Origin: Moorena producens 3L
GTDB lineage: Bacteria > Cyanobacteriota > Cyanobacteriia > Cyanobacteriales > Coleofasciculaceae
Reading direction: 5' to 3'
Length of the DNA stretch: 64,000 nt
Assembly: GCF_000211815.1 (NCBI RefSeq)
Contig: NZ_GL890940.1
Location: 120,540-184,539, forward strand
Shown here: piece after piece, positions 45,090 through 54,298 of the stretch
How positions within the stretch are numbered: the stretch's first letter is position 1
Layout of the letters: every line of letters starts with the position of its first letter
Position numbers and translations under genes: made by a program
The notes under the pieces: generated by a model
What the model saw: only the letters and a program-made list of their open reading frames with translations
The model's database searches: none
Told to the model about the DNA's origin: nothing

Positions 45090-46547
45090 TTATAAGTGAT
45101 TCAGTTGTTCCATTATCGCGGATATTAAGCTATTAACGTGATGCTTATTGCTTGTAAAATTATTAAGAGAAACCCGAAAAAATGTTTGCTCTTGCCAATC
45201 TAGCATTGTGAAATAATGCTGGCCTTTTTCTACTACTAATTTTTGTACAAGATGATTAACTGTATCCAGTGGCAATGATTGAGTTGATTTACCGATGCGA
45301 AAACAGCAGACCGGTAAAGTTGGTTCCTGTAAGAGTTCTAAACTACTGTGTTCTTTAACAGCTTGGGCGAGATGGCAAGCAACAGAAAGCAGATTTCTCA
45401 GCAACTTGCTATAACCGTTATAACCGAGATGTTTAAACGCCATCCAAAGCCCTAGAGATCGCCACTGGCGAGTTCCTGGCAATCCCATCTGGAACAAATC
45501 TGGCTCAGAAAGGTCTTCCCAATAGTGGCTAGTTGCTTGAAAGCTTTTTAGTAACTCTAAACCATTTTTGGTGAGTAAACAACCAATACCAAAAGGAACA
45601 AATAACCACTTACAAGGATCGAGGGTTACTGAGTCAGCTAGATTCATCCCTTGGAAGTGTTGGCGGGTTTCTGGAATATTCGCAAATACTCCCCCAGCGG
45701 CAGCATCAACATGAAACCACATGTCATAATCTTTAGCTACCTGAGCCAGAGAATCAAGAGGATCGACTGAAGCGGTTGCACTGGTTCCAGCGGTGCCAAC
45801 CAAACAAATCGGTTTATAGCCCTTTTGACGATCTTTTTGGATTTGTTCTTCTAACTTATTGAGATCGATCCGTGCGTCTTCTCCAACTTCGATGCGACGC
45901 AAACAAGTTCTTCCCAGTCCTAAAAAATCTAGAGCTTTCCAAATGGAAAAGTGACCCTCTTGTGAGATATAAACAGTGGGTTTAAACTTACTGTCTACTA
46001 GACCATCATCCTGTACCTCCCGACCTAGAATAGTATCGCGGGCAAGTTTCAGTGCGCTAGCATTAGCCATTGATCCACCACTGGTGAATATTCCATTAGG
46101 AACTTTACCAACATCTTGCTTATAGCCGATAAACTGACTGAGCCAACATAAAGTTTCTGCCTCAATCACAGTTGCAGCAGGACCAGCACGCCACGCTCCT
46201 GGTGTTTGGTTTAATCCCTCTGCTAAAAGATCTCCCAGCACACTGATAGGCAAAGGTTTGGGAGAGATGTACCCATAGTATTGAGGATGACTAACATTAC
46301 AGTAGCCGCTAAAAATTGTTTTAATGGCTTCGTCTACAATATCTGATAGGTCACAACCATCTTGGGGCAGGTTTTGAGGCTGAGGCCATCTCTGCTTTAA
46401 TTCAAGGGGACTTGATAAAACTGGATGATTTTCTGGATGAGTATAGGCTGTTTCAAGGGATGTGATAATTTTCAGCCCATTCTCAAGAAAATCTGACTGA
46501 ACTTCCTTGGGACCATTGATAGTAAATTCTGTGCTATCAGTTTTCAT
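45090..46547 (-). CDS. group II PLP-dependent amino acid decarboxylase
   Basis: 485 residues from the ATG at 46547, chosen because it lies 1 bp after the ATP-grasp stop codon; an earlier in-frame start would run into that gene. It probably removes CO2 from an aromatic or other amino acid. Visible are the YYGYISPKPLP start domain, FTSGGSMANASALKLAR (phosphate loop), WFHVDAAAGGVF (Asp contacting the PLP ring) and LDPCKWLFVPFG with the PLP-binding Lys. The residue before Lys is Cys, whereas His is usual (HKW). This marks a divergent subgroup. Translationally coupled to the ligase gene. Confidence 0.88.
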   Translation of the reverse strand: MKTDSTEFTINGPKEVQSDFLENGLKIITSLETAYTHPENHPVLSSPLELKQRWPQPQNLPQDGCDLSDIVDEAIKTIFSGYCNVSHPQYYGYISPKPLPISVLGDLLAEGLNQTPGAWRAGPAATVIEAETLCWLSQFIGYKQDVGKVPNGIFTSGGSMANASALKLARDTILGREVQDDGLVDSKFKPTVYISQEGHFSIWKALDFLGLGRTCLRRIEVGEDARIDLNKLEEQIQKDRQKGYKPICLVGTAGTSATASVDPLDSLAQVAKDYDMWFHVDAAAGGVFANIPETRQHFQGMNLADSVTLDPCKWLFVPFGIGCLLTKNGLELLKSFQATSHYWEDLSEPDLFQMGLPGTRQWRSLGLWMAFKHLGYNGYSKLLRNLLSVACHLAQAVKEHSSLELLQEPTLPVCCFRIGKSTQSLPLDTVNHLVQKLVVEKGQHYFTMLDWQEQTFFRVSLNNFTSNKHHVNSLISAIMEQLNHL

Positions 46548-46548
46548 T

Positions 46549-47853
46549 TTACAACGCCATCTCCATTGTTTTATTTTCTGCCAGGAAATCAGAAATTTCA
46601 AGACGAATACTTTCCTGAATCAGACGATGCTTGTCTAAAACCTCCTCTCTAGATACTCCTCCAATTAGGTAATAAGCAAAATGGGGTTGAGCTGATTCTG
46701 GCAGACAATAAACTCGTTCACCTGGTTGATTCAAGATTTTAACATCCAATAACTCTGATATGCTCTCGAATATGTCTAACCCCTGAACACTTGTCAGAAC
46801 TCCACTTTTAGGAATGACTATTCCACCATATAAAATCGCTTTTTCGTTAGAGCGAACAACACTGAGTTCGTTACCTAGCAAAACGTTTAAAAGTTCTACA
46901 TAGGGATTGATTCCTGTTAGGTATTCAACTGCCGCAACGGTGTAAGCACCACCCGGACGGAGACCAGCTTCTAATACTTTGGGTCCTTCCCTCGTAAACC
47001 GAATTTCCACATGACCAGCACTACTTTGCTCAGCAGTTAAAGCCAAAACAGCATCAGCTGCAATTTGACTAACTTTTTCTACCTCTTCTTTGCTCAGAGA
47101 CGTGGGAGAAATTGACATCTTTTCGGCAAAGTAGGGACCTGTAGCCGGGGCTTTTTCAAAAATTCCCAAAATCTGAGATTTGCCCTGAGTGACGATACAA
47201 TCAACTGCTACTTCAGTTCCCGGACAGTATTCTTGGGCAATGATTTTGATTTGGGAGGTTCCATAGGCTAATCGATTGCGGTCAGTTTGTAAATCCAAAT
47301 CTACCGGTCTTTCTAACATCCTTAAAAGATGTTGTATCCCATCTAGATAGTCGTCTTTAGAGGTTACTTTAATAACACCTTGACTATTCATAGAGTCAGC
47401 CAATTTAATCATGGCAGGATAACCAATATGGGTTTCTATGTCCTGCCATCCCTGATCAGGATCCCGAATAGGAACAGTAATAGGAACAGGAATTCCCTGT
47501 TCAGACCACCTTTGATAAGCGAGGTATTTATTACGACTGGCTTGAGCGCCACTGAATTTAACCCCTGGTAATCCCAATACTTCAGCTGCTTTTGCTGTAA
47601 TTGCTGTCGCTCCTTCATAAACTGGTAGGAGTACATCGAGTGGTTTTTGCTGATGGTAATCCGCGACTTTTTCCACTACCACAGAAGGTTCATGTAGAGG
47701 AACTTCGATCACTGCCTCTAGATTGCTACAGTCAAAAGCAGGTCGCTGGGGGACGAATAGAACAAGCTTACAACCAACTTTTTGTAGACTCTTAATTAGA
47801 TAAGTATTGGGATAGGCATGAATAATACCAACTCGCACCTTACTTTTTTCCAT
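46549..47853 (-). CDS. ATP-grasp ligase (L-amino acid ligase/carnosine-synthase-like)
   Basis: 434 residues. N-terminal Rossmann-like domain (VRVGIIHAYPNTYLIKSLQK), then a central ATP-grasp: YPAMIKLADSMNSQGVIKVT (about 145-165), AQEYCPGTEVAVDCIVTQGK, and the metal site SAGHVEIRFTREGPKVLEAG with LRPGG (about 290-315). Such enzymes activate a carboxylate as acyl phosphate and join it to an amine. With a decarboxylase next to it, an amino acid-amine amide is a plausible product, though this is inference. AGGAAG precedes the ATG as a ribosome site. 24 bp after the radical SAM gene. Confidence 0.85.
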   Translation of the reverse strand: MEKSKVRVGIIHAYPNTYLIKSLQKVGCKLVLFVPQRPAFDCSNLEAVIEVPLHEPSVVVEKVADYHQQKPLDVLLPVYEGATAITAKAAEVLGLPGVKFSGAQASRNKYLAYQRWSEQGIPVPITVPIRDPDQGWQDIETHIGYPAMIKLADSMNSQGVIKVTSKDDYLDGIQHLLRMLERPVDLDLQTDRNRLAYGTSQIKIIAQEYCPGTEVAVDCIVTQGKSQILGIFEKAPATGPYFAEKMSISPTSLSKEEVEKVSQIAADAVLALTAEQSSAGHVEIRFTREGPKVLEAGLRPGGAYTVAAVEYLTGINPYVELLNVLLGNELSVVRSNEKAILYGGIVIPKSGVLTSVQGLDIFESISELLDVKILNQPGERVYCLPESAQPHFAYYLIGGVSREEVLDKHRLIQESIRLEISDFLAENKTMEMAL

Positions 47854-47877
47854 CTCAAACTTCCTTTAAATTCCGGT

Positions 47878-49221
47878 TTAGAAACTGCCAGTCCGAACCC
47901 CTGGTCTGTCTTCGACAAAGCCCAAGGAAGTCATGGCAGCTTCCCGTTGATGAGGTTCAAAGGTATCGAGCATCATGTTAGTTGTCCATAGCTTGCCTAC
48001 TTCACTTAATTTCCAGCTTTGGGCAGTTTCGTAAATTAACCCATTTTGCCGCCAAAAATCCCAGACATTTTGGGGAATCGACTGAATCGCTTTTTCATGA
48101 GCTTTATCAATTTCAAAGAACTTGACGAAGAAAGCAGCCCCTCGGTTTTCTGGTGTAGGTAGGGATAAGGAGAGTTTTTCTAAGGGAAGTTGTCCCGCTT
48201 CAACGGTTTTAAGGTACTGTTCAGTATTACCAAGATTCATGTAGCAATAACCATTGACGTAGCCTCTTGCTGATGAACCCAAGGCAATCATCTCGGCGGA
48301 ATGATCCCCTTTACCACCGCCCCAAATCAATCGGAAATATTCACAGACTTGAGGTTTTTTCGCAAAGATGGGGTCAGCAACATCATAATAGCCCATCTCT
48401 TTGAGAGTAGTTCGCACTTGTTGCTGCAAAGCGAAGTGCATTTGTTGGCTAGGTTTAGACGGAATTGTTCCATCTTTCATACCCATTTTGATTTTTTTAG
48501 GAAAAGCGAAGTAGTGAAGGTTATAGTAATCTAGACTATCGAAGTCGTGGTCTTTGAGATGAGCTAAATCATAGTTGAGAGCGGTAATGTCTTGCCCAGG
48601 CAAGTCATACATCATATCGACATTAATGTCTTCAAACCCTCGTTCCCGAGCATTTTTGGTACAATTATCTACATCTTGGAGGGTGGCAGCGATATTAAAT
48701 AATTCTCGCATTCTTTCGTCATAAGTTTGGAGACCAAAGCTAATTCTTTTAACATTGTATTCTTTAAGTAAATCGAGTCGTGCTGGATCTGAAAGAGTTT
48801 TTGGTTCCCCTTCAAAAGAAATTTCAGCATTTGGCTCTATCTGAAAGCACTTGGAGAGATGAGCAAATATTTTTCGTAAGTTATTGACGGAAAATATAGA
48901 AGGAGAACCACCTCCAAAATAAACCGCCTTGAAGGACATATCTGAAACATAAGGAAGCTTGGCTACTAGTTCCATTTCCTTACAAAGAACTTCTGTATAG
49001 CGATCATAAATTTCGCTTCCCTTATCAACTCGGACATGAAAAGGGCAGAACCGACACATATCGTGACAGTAGGGAATGTGGAGATAAAGTAAATTTTCGG
49101 TTGCTGCTGGTTTCGGACTGTTCAAAATTTGCCGAAAAGTATCCCGATGAGAGCTATCAGTGAATTTATCTTCTAACAAGGGATAGAAGTAATAGGTCAT
49201 TGGGTATAATTTTGTATACAT
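47878..49221 (-). CDS. HemN/HemW-like radical SAM enzyme
   Basis: 447 residues. The [4Fe-4S]/SAM motif is HIPYCHDMCRFCPF (Cys-x3-Cys-x2-Cys, about residues 50-58), followed by VYFGGGSPSIFS and ISFGLQTYDERMRELFNI, and DMMYDLPGQD, as in coproporphyrinogen oxidase-like HemN/HemW proteins. The C-terminal HemN domain seems present. In biosynthetic loci such proteins act as class C methylases or other radical catalysts and not in haem synthesis; the context here favours that. AGGAGA lies before the ATG at 49221. Confidence 0.85.
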   Translation of the reverse strand: MYTKLYPMTYYFYPLLEDKFTDSSHRDTFRQILNSPKPAATENLLYLHIPYCHDMCRFCPFHVRVDKGSEIYDRYTEVLCKEMELVAKLPYVSDMSFKAVYFGGGSPSIFSVNNLRKIFAHLSKCFQIEPNAEISFEGEPKTLSDPARLDLLKEYNVKRISFGLQTYDERMRELFNIAATLQDVDNCTKNARERGFEDINVDMMYDLPGQDITALNYDLAHLKDHDFDSLDYYNLHYFAFPKKIKMGMKDGTIPSKPSQQMHFALQQQVRTTLKEMGYYDVADPIFAKKPQVCEYFRLIWGGGKGDHSAEMIALGSSARGYVNGYCYMNLGNTEQYLKTVEAGQLPLEKLSLSLPTPENRGAAFFVKFFEIDKAHEKAIQSIPQNVWDFWRQNGLIYETAQSWKLSEVGKLWTTNMMLDTFEPHQREAAMTSLGFVEDRPGVRTGSF

Positions 49222-49316
49222 TGAATTCTCCTAGTTCATAATTGTGGTTACGACAGTAATTGCTGAGCTACCAGCTTAAATTAATAGCAAATTTTTGATT
49301 GTTTTTAGTTTTTTTC

Positions 49317-50186
49317 CTAGACGGACAGAGCTAGAAGTGCTTCAGGGACAGAATCTTCCTGTTTTTTGAAAGCATCCTTCAATATCCTTTCTGCATTTTG
49401 ATAAAAGATAGCAGACATAATTGACTCAGGAATATTGGCTTGTTTGTATTTGTCTAGCAAGGCTGAGTAACTACCAGCTACCGGCCAGTCTGAGCCAAAA
49501 ATAATTTTTTGAGATACTTTTTCTAGGTCAGGAAAGACTTCTTGTAAAGACAAGGGGTCTACCAAAGCAGTATCTATGTAGACGTTAGGAAAACTCAAAG
49601 CCATAGTCATAGCTTCGTCATACCAGTAGGGTTTTCCTCCATGAGCTAATATTAATAATAAATCGGGATATTTTTTTGCTATGGGCTGAAAATCAAGGGG
49701 TTTAATAAATTTCTGTTCTGTGTCTCTTTGGGCTGTTAAACCTGTATGAAACATTACGGGTAACCCCAATGATTCACACATTTTATAGACGAATTGCATA
49801 TCGTCTCTGAGAGCATTAAAGCTGTGGTCTGCTGGATAAAACTTAAACCCTTTTATCCCTAATTTGATACTTTTCCAAAATTCATCTTCCGTGTCATGGT
49901 AATTGGGATTGATGCTGCCAAAGGGAATAAACATATCCTTATTTTTGGCAAATTCGGCAATCATTTTACTGTCAATCGTGTAATTGGTTCCAGGACCACA
50001 TTCCGCTAGTAAGACAGCACGGTTAATACCATTGGTAGTTAGATAATTTTCTAGGATTTCTGGTTCAGAAAATACTTCGGCTACGTTGACATTAGATTCC
50101 ATCGGTCTCCGGGTCAACAGTTCTTGAATGTCATCTCGCAAAATATCAAATTTTCCTGCGTGGACATGAAAGTCAATAATCTTCAT
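49317..50186 (-). CDS. amidohydrolase-related (amidohydrolase_2) TIM-barrel enzyme
   Basis: 289 residues. The metal-binding pattern is IDFHVHAGKFD at the N-terminus (HxH), MFHTGLTA (about 148), LILAHGGKPYW (about 180) and the Asp in IFGSDWPVAGS (about 230). The family includes ACMSD-type decarboxylases and metal-dependent hydrolases, so the reaction could be C-C or C-N bond cleavage. 37 bp after the flavoprotein gene, second gene of the cluster. Confidence 0.85.
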   Translation of the reverse strand: MKIIDFHVHAGKFDILRDDIQELLTRRPMESNVNVAEVFSEPEILENYLTTNGINRAVLLAECGPGTNYTIDSKMIAEFAKNKDMFIPFGSINPNYHDTEDEFWKSIKLGIKGFKFYPADHSFNALRDDMQFVYKMCESLGLPVMFHTGLTAQRDTEQKFIKPLDFQPIAKKYPDLLLILAHGGKPYWYDEAMTMALSFPNVYIDTALVDPLSLQEVFPDLEKVSQKIIFGSDWPVAGSYSALLDKYKQANIPESIMSAIFYQNAERILKDAFKKQEDSVPEALLALSV

Positions 50187-50223
50187 TTTTTTTCTATTTT
50201 ATTTCAGATTTACTTAGGTTTAT

Positions 50224-51837
50224 TTAAACGGAAATTGCTTCTGGATATAACTGTGTTTCAAAATATTTTTCCAGGGGGATTTCATGTTCTTCCTGGTGAT
50301 ATTGTCTCATATTTCGTCCTGAACGCTTGACAACAGAACCCCTTTCTCCAGAAGAAGAGTATATGCCAAATAAGTCTTCCAATATGTGATGTTCGTTGAG
50401 TAATTTTCCATAACTGTATCTACGCAGTATTGGGTGTAAGAATACGTTGGTATAAGCTTGAGACGATTTAGGATGTCGCTCAATAGACATAACATCTCCG
50501 TTCCATTCTCCCCATTCAAATGTTAAGGAATAATAGTGATATTCTCGAGAAAATTGACCTTCCTGCAAGGCTTGTATTGGTAACTCCTCATACCAAGTAA
50601 CTTCATGGGTAGGGTGAACGACAAAAACATCACAAAGATATCCAAACTGAGTCCACAAACCAGAAGTTCGGCAGGCTCTTTCTAAAATAGCCTTTCTCAT
50701 AGTCACTGGTGTTGCTTGTAGTTTTCTTTCTCCTCTTTTGATTCCTTCATATCGTTCCTTAAGATATCGATACAAGGAGCGAATATTATATCGAAAACCA
50801 TCAATGAATGCTGATGAAGAACGCTTGAAATCCCTTCCTTGCATGAGAGTTCCGGCAAAGAACAGATCGGAAACATTTGTTGACTCCCAATAGGGCGTGA
50901 TCTCAGGGAGCCTCCCATTTAAGAGGGTATCAGGTCGGCATTCTGGGGCGTAGAGACTATTATCAAACCTGAAGCCAGTACAGCGGATTACCCGGTCATA
51001 GACTAACTCTTCAACTTCTCCATCGGCATGGACATAAGATACTGTGACGACAAAAGTCCCATCAGCATTCTGGGTAATATTGTTGACATGACAGTCAAGA
51101 GTACCATTGAGAAGCTTGAGTTGGTAGGTATCTAGTAATCTGGTGTGATTGGCTCTTACATGTCCAGGGTGGCGAGACTTCCAAGCCAGTGTCAGTGAAT
51201 TGGGACTAGCAATATGGACTTGTGCTGCCGTCTCCATAGCGATGTCAGCTATCTCGAAAGCAGAGTTTCCTTTTCCTAGAATCAGGACACGCTGCCCTGT
51301 AAAGGTATTACAATCAAGTGACACTGTTTCGTAGTTTTCAGTCAGTTCAATGCCGGGAATATCAGGAATGTAAGGCTTACTAAATCCTGTTGCTACAATT
51401 AATACCCGACATTGGTATATTGTTCCCTGAGCGTCACAAATTTCAAAAAATCGATCGTTATCTCGCCGGATTTCTCTGATATTTGTGTTGTAGCGGATGT
51501 TGAGATTGTAGGTGTGAGCAAATGACTCTAAGTAATTGACTAGTTCGTCAGCTAGCGGATAAAGACGCTTGCTAAAATTCCGAAAAGGAAAACTGTAGTC
51601 ATCAGTCAGGAGTGAATTCCAGTCCCACCGCAGTAAGATTTCCGGGTCATCAAATATGGAGTGAACTTTATTAAATGAAATCAATTCTCGGCGACGAGGC
51701 AAGACTCTAAAAAATGAAGCGGCACTTTCGGCTTTATCAAGAACAATATATTGGCTTTTACTTTGCTGAAGAAAATATCCCATTTGTAAGCCAGCCGGTC
51801 CAGCTCCAATTATTAAGTAATCATACCAATTTTTCAT
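50224..51837 (-). CDS. FOXRED2-like FAD/NAD(P)-dependent flavoprotein, probable monooxygenase
   Basis: 537 residues from the ATG at 51837, which has GGAAAA upstream; an in-frame TTG lies 8 codons earlier. FAD site: YLIIGAGPAGLQMGYFLQQS near the N-terminus; NAD(P) site: VLILGKGNSAFEIADI (about 190-205); ATG motif VLIVATGFSKPYIP; and RCTGFRFDNSLY. The arrangement resembles flavin-containing monooxygenases and FOXRED2. The C-terminal 150 residues (TSGLWTQFGYLCDVFVVHPT) are not part of the core fold. First gene of the seven-gene cluster, so it may begin the operon; substrate unknown. Confidence 0.85.
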   Translation of the reverse strand: MKNWYDYLIIGAGPAGLQMGYFLQQSKSQYIVLDKAESAASFFRVLPRRRELISFNKVHSIFDDPEILLRWDWNSLLTDDYSFPFRNFSKRLYPLADELVNYLESFAHTYNLNIRYNTNIREIRRDNDRFFEICDAQGTIYQCRVLIVATGFSKPYIPDIPGIELTENYETVSLDCNTFTGQRVLILGKGNSAFEIADIAMETAAQVHIASPNSLTLAWKSRHPGHVRANHTRLLDTYQLKLLNGTLDCHVNNITQNADGTFVVTVSYVHADGEVEELVYDRVIRCTGFRFDNSLYAPECRPDTLLNGRLPEITPYWESTNVSDLFFAGTLMQGRDFKRSSSAFIDGFRYNIRSLYRYLKERYEGIKRGERKLQATPVTMRKAILERACRTSGLWTQFGYLCDVFVVHPTHEVTWYEELPIQALQEGQFSREYHYYSLTFEWGEWNGDVMSIERHPKSSQAYTNVFLHPILRRYSYGKLLNEHHILEDLFGIYSSSGERGSVVKRSGRNMRQYHQEEHEIPLEKYFETQLYPEAISV

Positions 51838-52924
51838 GTCTAATAATTTTCCTATAATCAACTATTTTTTTTAAAATCGCATCTAACCATAACTATGATT
51901 TTTATGCAAATAAAAAAAATCTAGTTTTTATATCCCTAAGTATTACTATTGTAGTATATTTCAATTGACGCGGTAATAAGTTATTTTTTGGGTAAAAATT
52001 AAAAATCATTTAATGATTTACCTATCTCTCTTTTTTCAAAGATCAGTTATCAATTAATTGAGGTACTTTTATTCTTGGTTTTAGAAGGGAAAAGGAATCC
52101 TGCCTACTGCTTAATAAGGGGGGCAGCAAGCCAGAAAATTTAAATGTACCTCACGCTTACTAGGAAATGCTATTATGCTAGAAAGCATTAACTGAAAGCT
52201 TGACAGGGCTTTCGGTTTAAAATTTGGAGTTGAATTTTCAGTTTTTTTATCAAATAAATACTCAAACCTATATGAAATAAAGGTTTCAGTATTTTGCTGA
52301 TATTATTGGTTTCCGAAAGTGACCTAAAAAGGCTATAGATTTTATGAACGATTTGTGAAAATCCCTAAACCCAAAGTCATTGATATTTCGGGTAAATTGC
52401 CCCTGTGATAGTTCACAATCTATTTAGAATTGCTATATGGATTCACTATTGATTTGTGACCTAATTTAAGCTTCATAGCTACGCTTTTGGTGTTGTGAAT
52501 ATCACTATAAACTAAGTTCTTTTTCTGATGGAGCCAAATTGCCACAAATTAAACTGAGCCCCCCGGCGCACCTCTGCCCGCCTTCGAGAGCGGCATCAGG
52601 GAAATCCATTACTCCGGTTTAGGTATCTGGGTTTTGCAGTGGTGCCGAAATTTTGACGGCGATAGACCAGGGTGGCGGGTAAAATAACCCAAGGTAAGTG
52701 CTTCACAAACGCTTAAAAACCTTCAGCTAAAGAGCTTTTATGATCTGACGATATCTAACTAGTTATCCTTGCTGAACTAATTTGAATTGTAAAAGCAGGC
52801 TGTTAGATAAATCAAGGCTTTTCTGTATTGCATACAGTCTTGTAAAAATCGACCTAACGTAATAATTATGATGAGCTATTCCGGTTATAAGAGACTCAAT
52901 ACTGTTCGGATACCCAGTGCTACT
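51838..52924. other. 1.1-kb AT-rich spacer before the cluster, with an unexplained GC-rich block
   Basis: Likely holds the cluster promoter on the minus strand but no operator stands out. A hairpin GAAAGC...GCTTTC lies near 52193-52211. At about 52555-52690 the composition switches to GC-rich with GAGCCCCCCGGCGCACCTCT, GCCCGCCTTCGAGAGCGGCA and CGGCGATAGACCAGGGTGGC. This has stem-forming segments but no open frame. Confidence 0.4.
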
Positions 52925-53455
52925 CTATTGTTCCCGCTCCAAAAGTCTCAGCAATAACCCTTCATCGAGTCCAGCCAAGCTCGTAGCGAGCACCCTGAGG
53001 GTGTCAACATAGCCAAGATACATTTCGTACTGCTGTCGTTTATCTGGAGAGATTTTGTCAAACTCAACTCCTTTTCCCCAGCGGTGAATAGTATTGGCTT
53101 TAATCTTTAATACTCTGGCAATCAAGTTGATGCATTTCTCCCGATAACCATGCTCCGATTCGAGGATTAAGATATCTGACTCTGTGTAGCACCGCTGTCC
53201 GTATTGATTGACGGCTTCTAGTCCGAACCAGCGGCGACAAAATCTCCTTGGGTGCATGCCTTGTCCATTAAGAACACGGGTTTTCAGAATCTTGGTAGCT
53301 ACCTGATCAGCTTGATGCTTTTTAGTGTTACTGGCAGAATACTTCCAGTTCTGGAGATCCTCCTGAGAACTAGGACTGGCTTGAGCTATCCTGATTCTTT
53401 TTATCTGATTCATATAGTCGCGAATGCCTGTCTGAACATTTGTTGGGTATGACAT
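52925..53455 (-). CDS. hypothetical DNA-binding-like protein
   Basis: 176 residues from the ATG at 53455 (MSYPTNVQTGIRDYMNQIKR). The N-terminal half is basic and includes HPRRFCRRWFGLEAVNQYGQ. The stretch CINLIARVLKIKANTIHRWG (about 115-135) reads like a helix-turn-helix. I do not recognise the family. It is about 1.1 kb before the seven-gene cluster on the same strand, so a regulator is possible, but the distance argues against co-transcription. Confidence 0.55.
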   Translation of the reverse strand: MSYPTNVQTGIRDYMNQIKRIRIAQASPSSQEDLQNWKYSASNTKKHQADQVATKILKTRVLNGQGMHPRRFCRRWFGLEAVNQYGQRCYTESDILILESEHGYREKCINLIARVLKIKANTIHRWGKGVEFDKISPDKRQQYEMYLGYVDTLRVLATSLAGLDEGLLLRLLEREQ

Positions 53456-53623
53456 AACTACGCACTCAATGATTATCAAGGAACTTTTGTATCGACAATT
53501 TGGAAAATGGGGGTAGCTCTCAAGGCGTTGCTTAACAATGGAATGATTTTAGGAGTGAGGTGGAATGGGCATCTGGCCGTGGAATGGGCATCTTGCGTGG
53601 AACTGGCATCTTGCCAGTTTCAA

Positions 53624-53666
53624 TATATTTTCGGGCGGGCAGGATGCCCACTCTACTCCTATTCAG
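53624..53666 (-). repeat. single inverted copy of the 41-bp minisatellite unit
   Basis: ATATTTTCGGGCGGGCAGGA TGCCCACTCTACTCCTATTC is the reverse complement of the unit repeated at 33223-33424. GGAACTGGCATCTTGCCAGT lies next to it, as also near 33430 and 39710. Confidence 0.7.
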
Positions 53667-53675
53667 CGCGAAGAT

Positions 53676-53813
53676 TCAGCAACGCCCATCCCTTTGGAAA
53701 ATAAACTCACGGTAGTCTGCTAGGTCATCAACTTCCAGGAAGTTGAGTAAAATCCCAGGGACTAACCAAACTACCATTTTGGCCAGTAAGTTTAGTTTCC
53801 ATTTGATCTGCAT
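53676..53813 (-). CDS. small membrane protein candidate (45 residues), end altered by a repeat
   Basis: From ATG 53813, preceded by AGGAG and AAGG, the frame reads MQIKWKLNLLAKMVVWLVPG, then ILLNFLEVDDLADYREFIFQ, RDGRC and stop. It has one hydrophobic helix. The last residues come from an interspersed repeat (GGGCGTTGCTGA). No family recognised. Confidence 0.35.
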   Translation of the reverse strand: MQIKWKLNLLAKMVVWLVPGILLNFLEVDDLADYREFIFQRDGRC

Positions 53814-53876
53814 TACCTTAACTCCTGGATAGAAACCAACAGACAAGTAAGTATTCAGCGATCAGCCCCTCAGGTA

Positions 53877-53978
53877 TAGCGCTACGCGCAATGGCATTGG
53901 CAAGAGGCAAGAGGCAAAAGTTGACTACAACAGCGTTTCAGCTTTTATAAATGTCAAACACCTTAATGGGTAGTGCTA
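53877..53978. mobile_element. 102-bp MITE with TA duplication, inserted in one of two host copies
   Basis: Begins TAGCGCTACGCGCAATGGCA and ends ACCTTAATGGGTAGTGCTA, flanked by TA on each side (53875-53876, 53979-53980). The second host copy at 54290-54310 reads CCCCTCAGGTATCAACTCATG without the element. Same family as 14367-14546. TA duplication fits IS630/mariner-type transposition. Confidence 0.75.
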
Positions 53979-54156
53979 TATCAACTCATGTAAGACAAGG
54001 GCTGATCAATCAAGATAGTCAGTCATTGTAACTGTTTAAAGTATGCGAACTTGACTTGAACTGATGTAGAGTAGGTTTTTGGGATTAGGGCTTGATCAAG
54101 AGCTGATAGCTGGCAAGGGTAGCTTTTCAACTAGCCCGTTAGCCCTAGGCTGAATC
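53979..54156. repeat. 178-bp direct repeat, copy 1
   Basis: Runs from TATCAACTCATG to CCCTAGGCTGAATC and matches 54299-54476 with about five substitutions. It contains ACTTGACTTGAACTGATGTA and AGCTGATAGCTGGCAAGGGT. No open frame; function unknown. Confidence 0.8.
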
Positions 54157-54298
54157 ATTACATTGCTGTAGTTGAGAACTATCCAACTGACTAGCTTTAA
54201 TCAACTTCTCTAGTTTCGTTGTTTTTTGAGGTTTTGACAGTACCCTTGTGGGTACCCGAGCAGGACTTACACACCAAAACTGTGATCACCCCCTCAGG

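Noticed and set aside
47878..49221. Calling the radical SAM gene hemN or hemW
   Set aside because: The motif fits the superfamily, but its place in a biosynthetic-type operon and the lack of haem genes nearby make a specific haem role unsafe.
52925..53455. Calling the helix-turn-helix-like protein a CAST (type V-K) component or the cluster's regulator
   Set aside because: No cas12k, tnsB, tnsC, tniQ or CRISPR repeats are present, and the protein matches no regulator family that I recognise.
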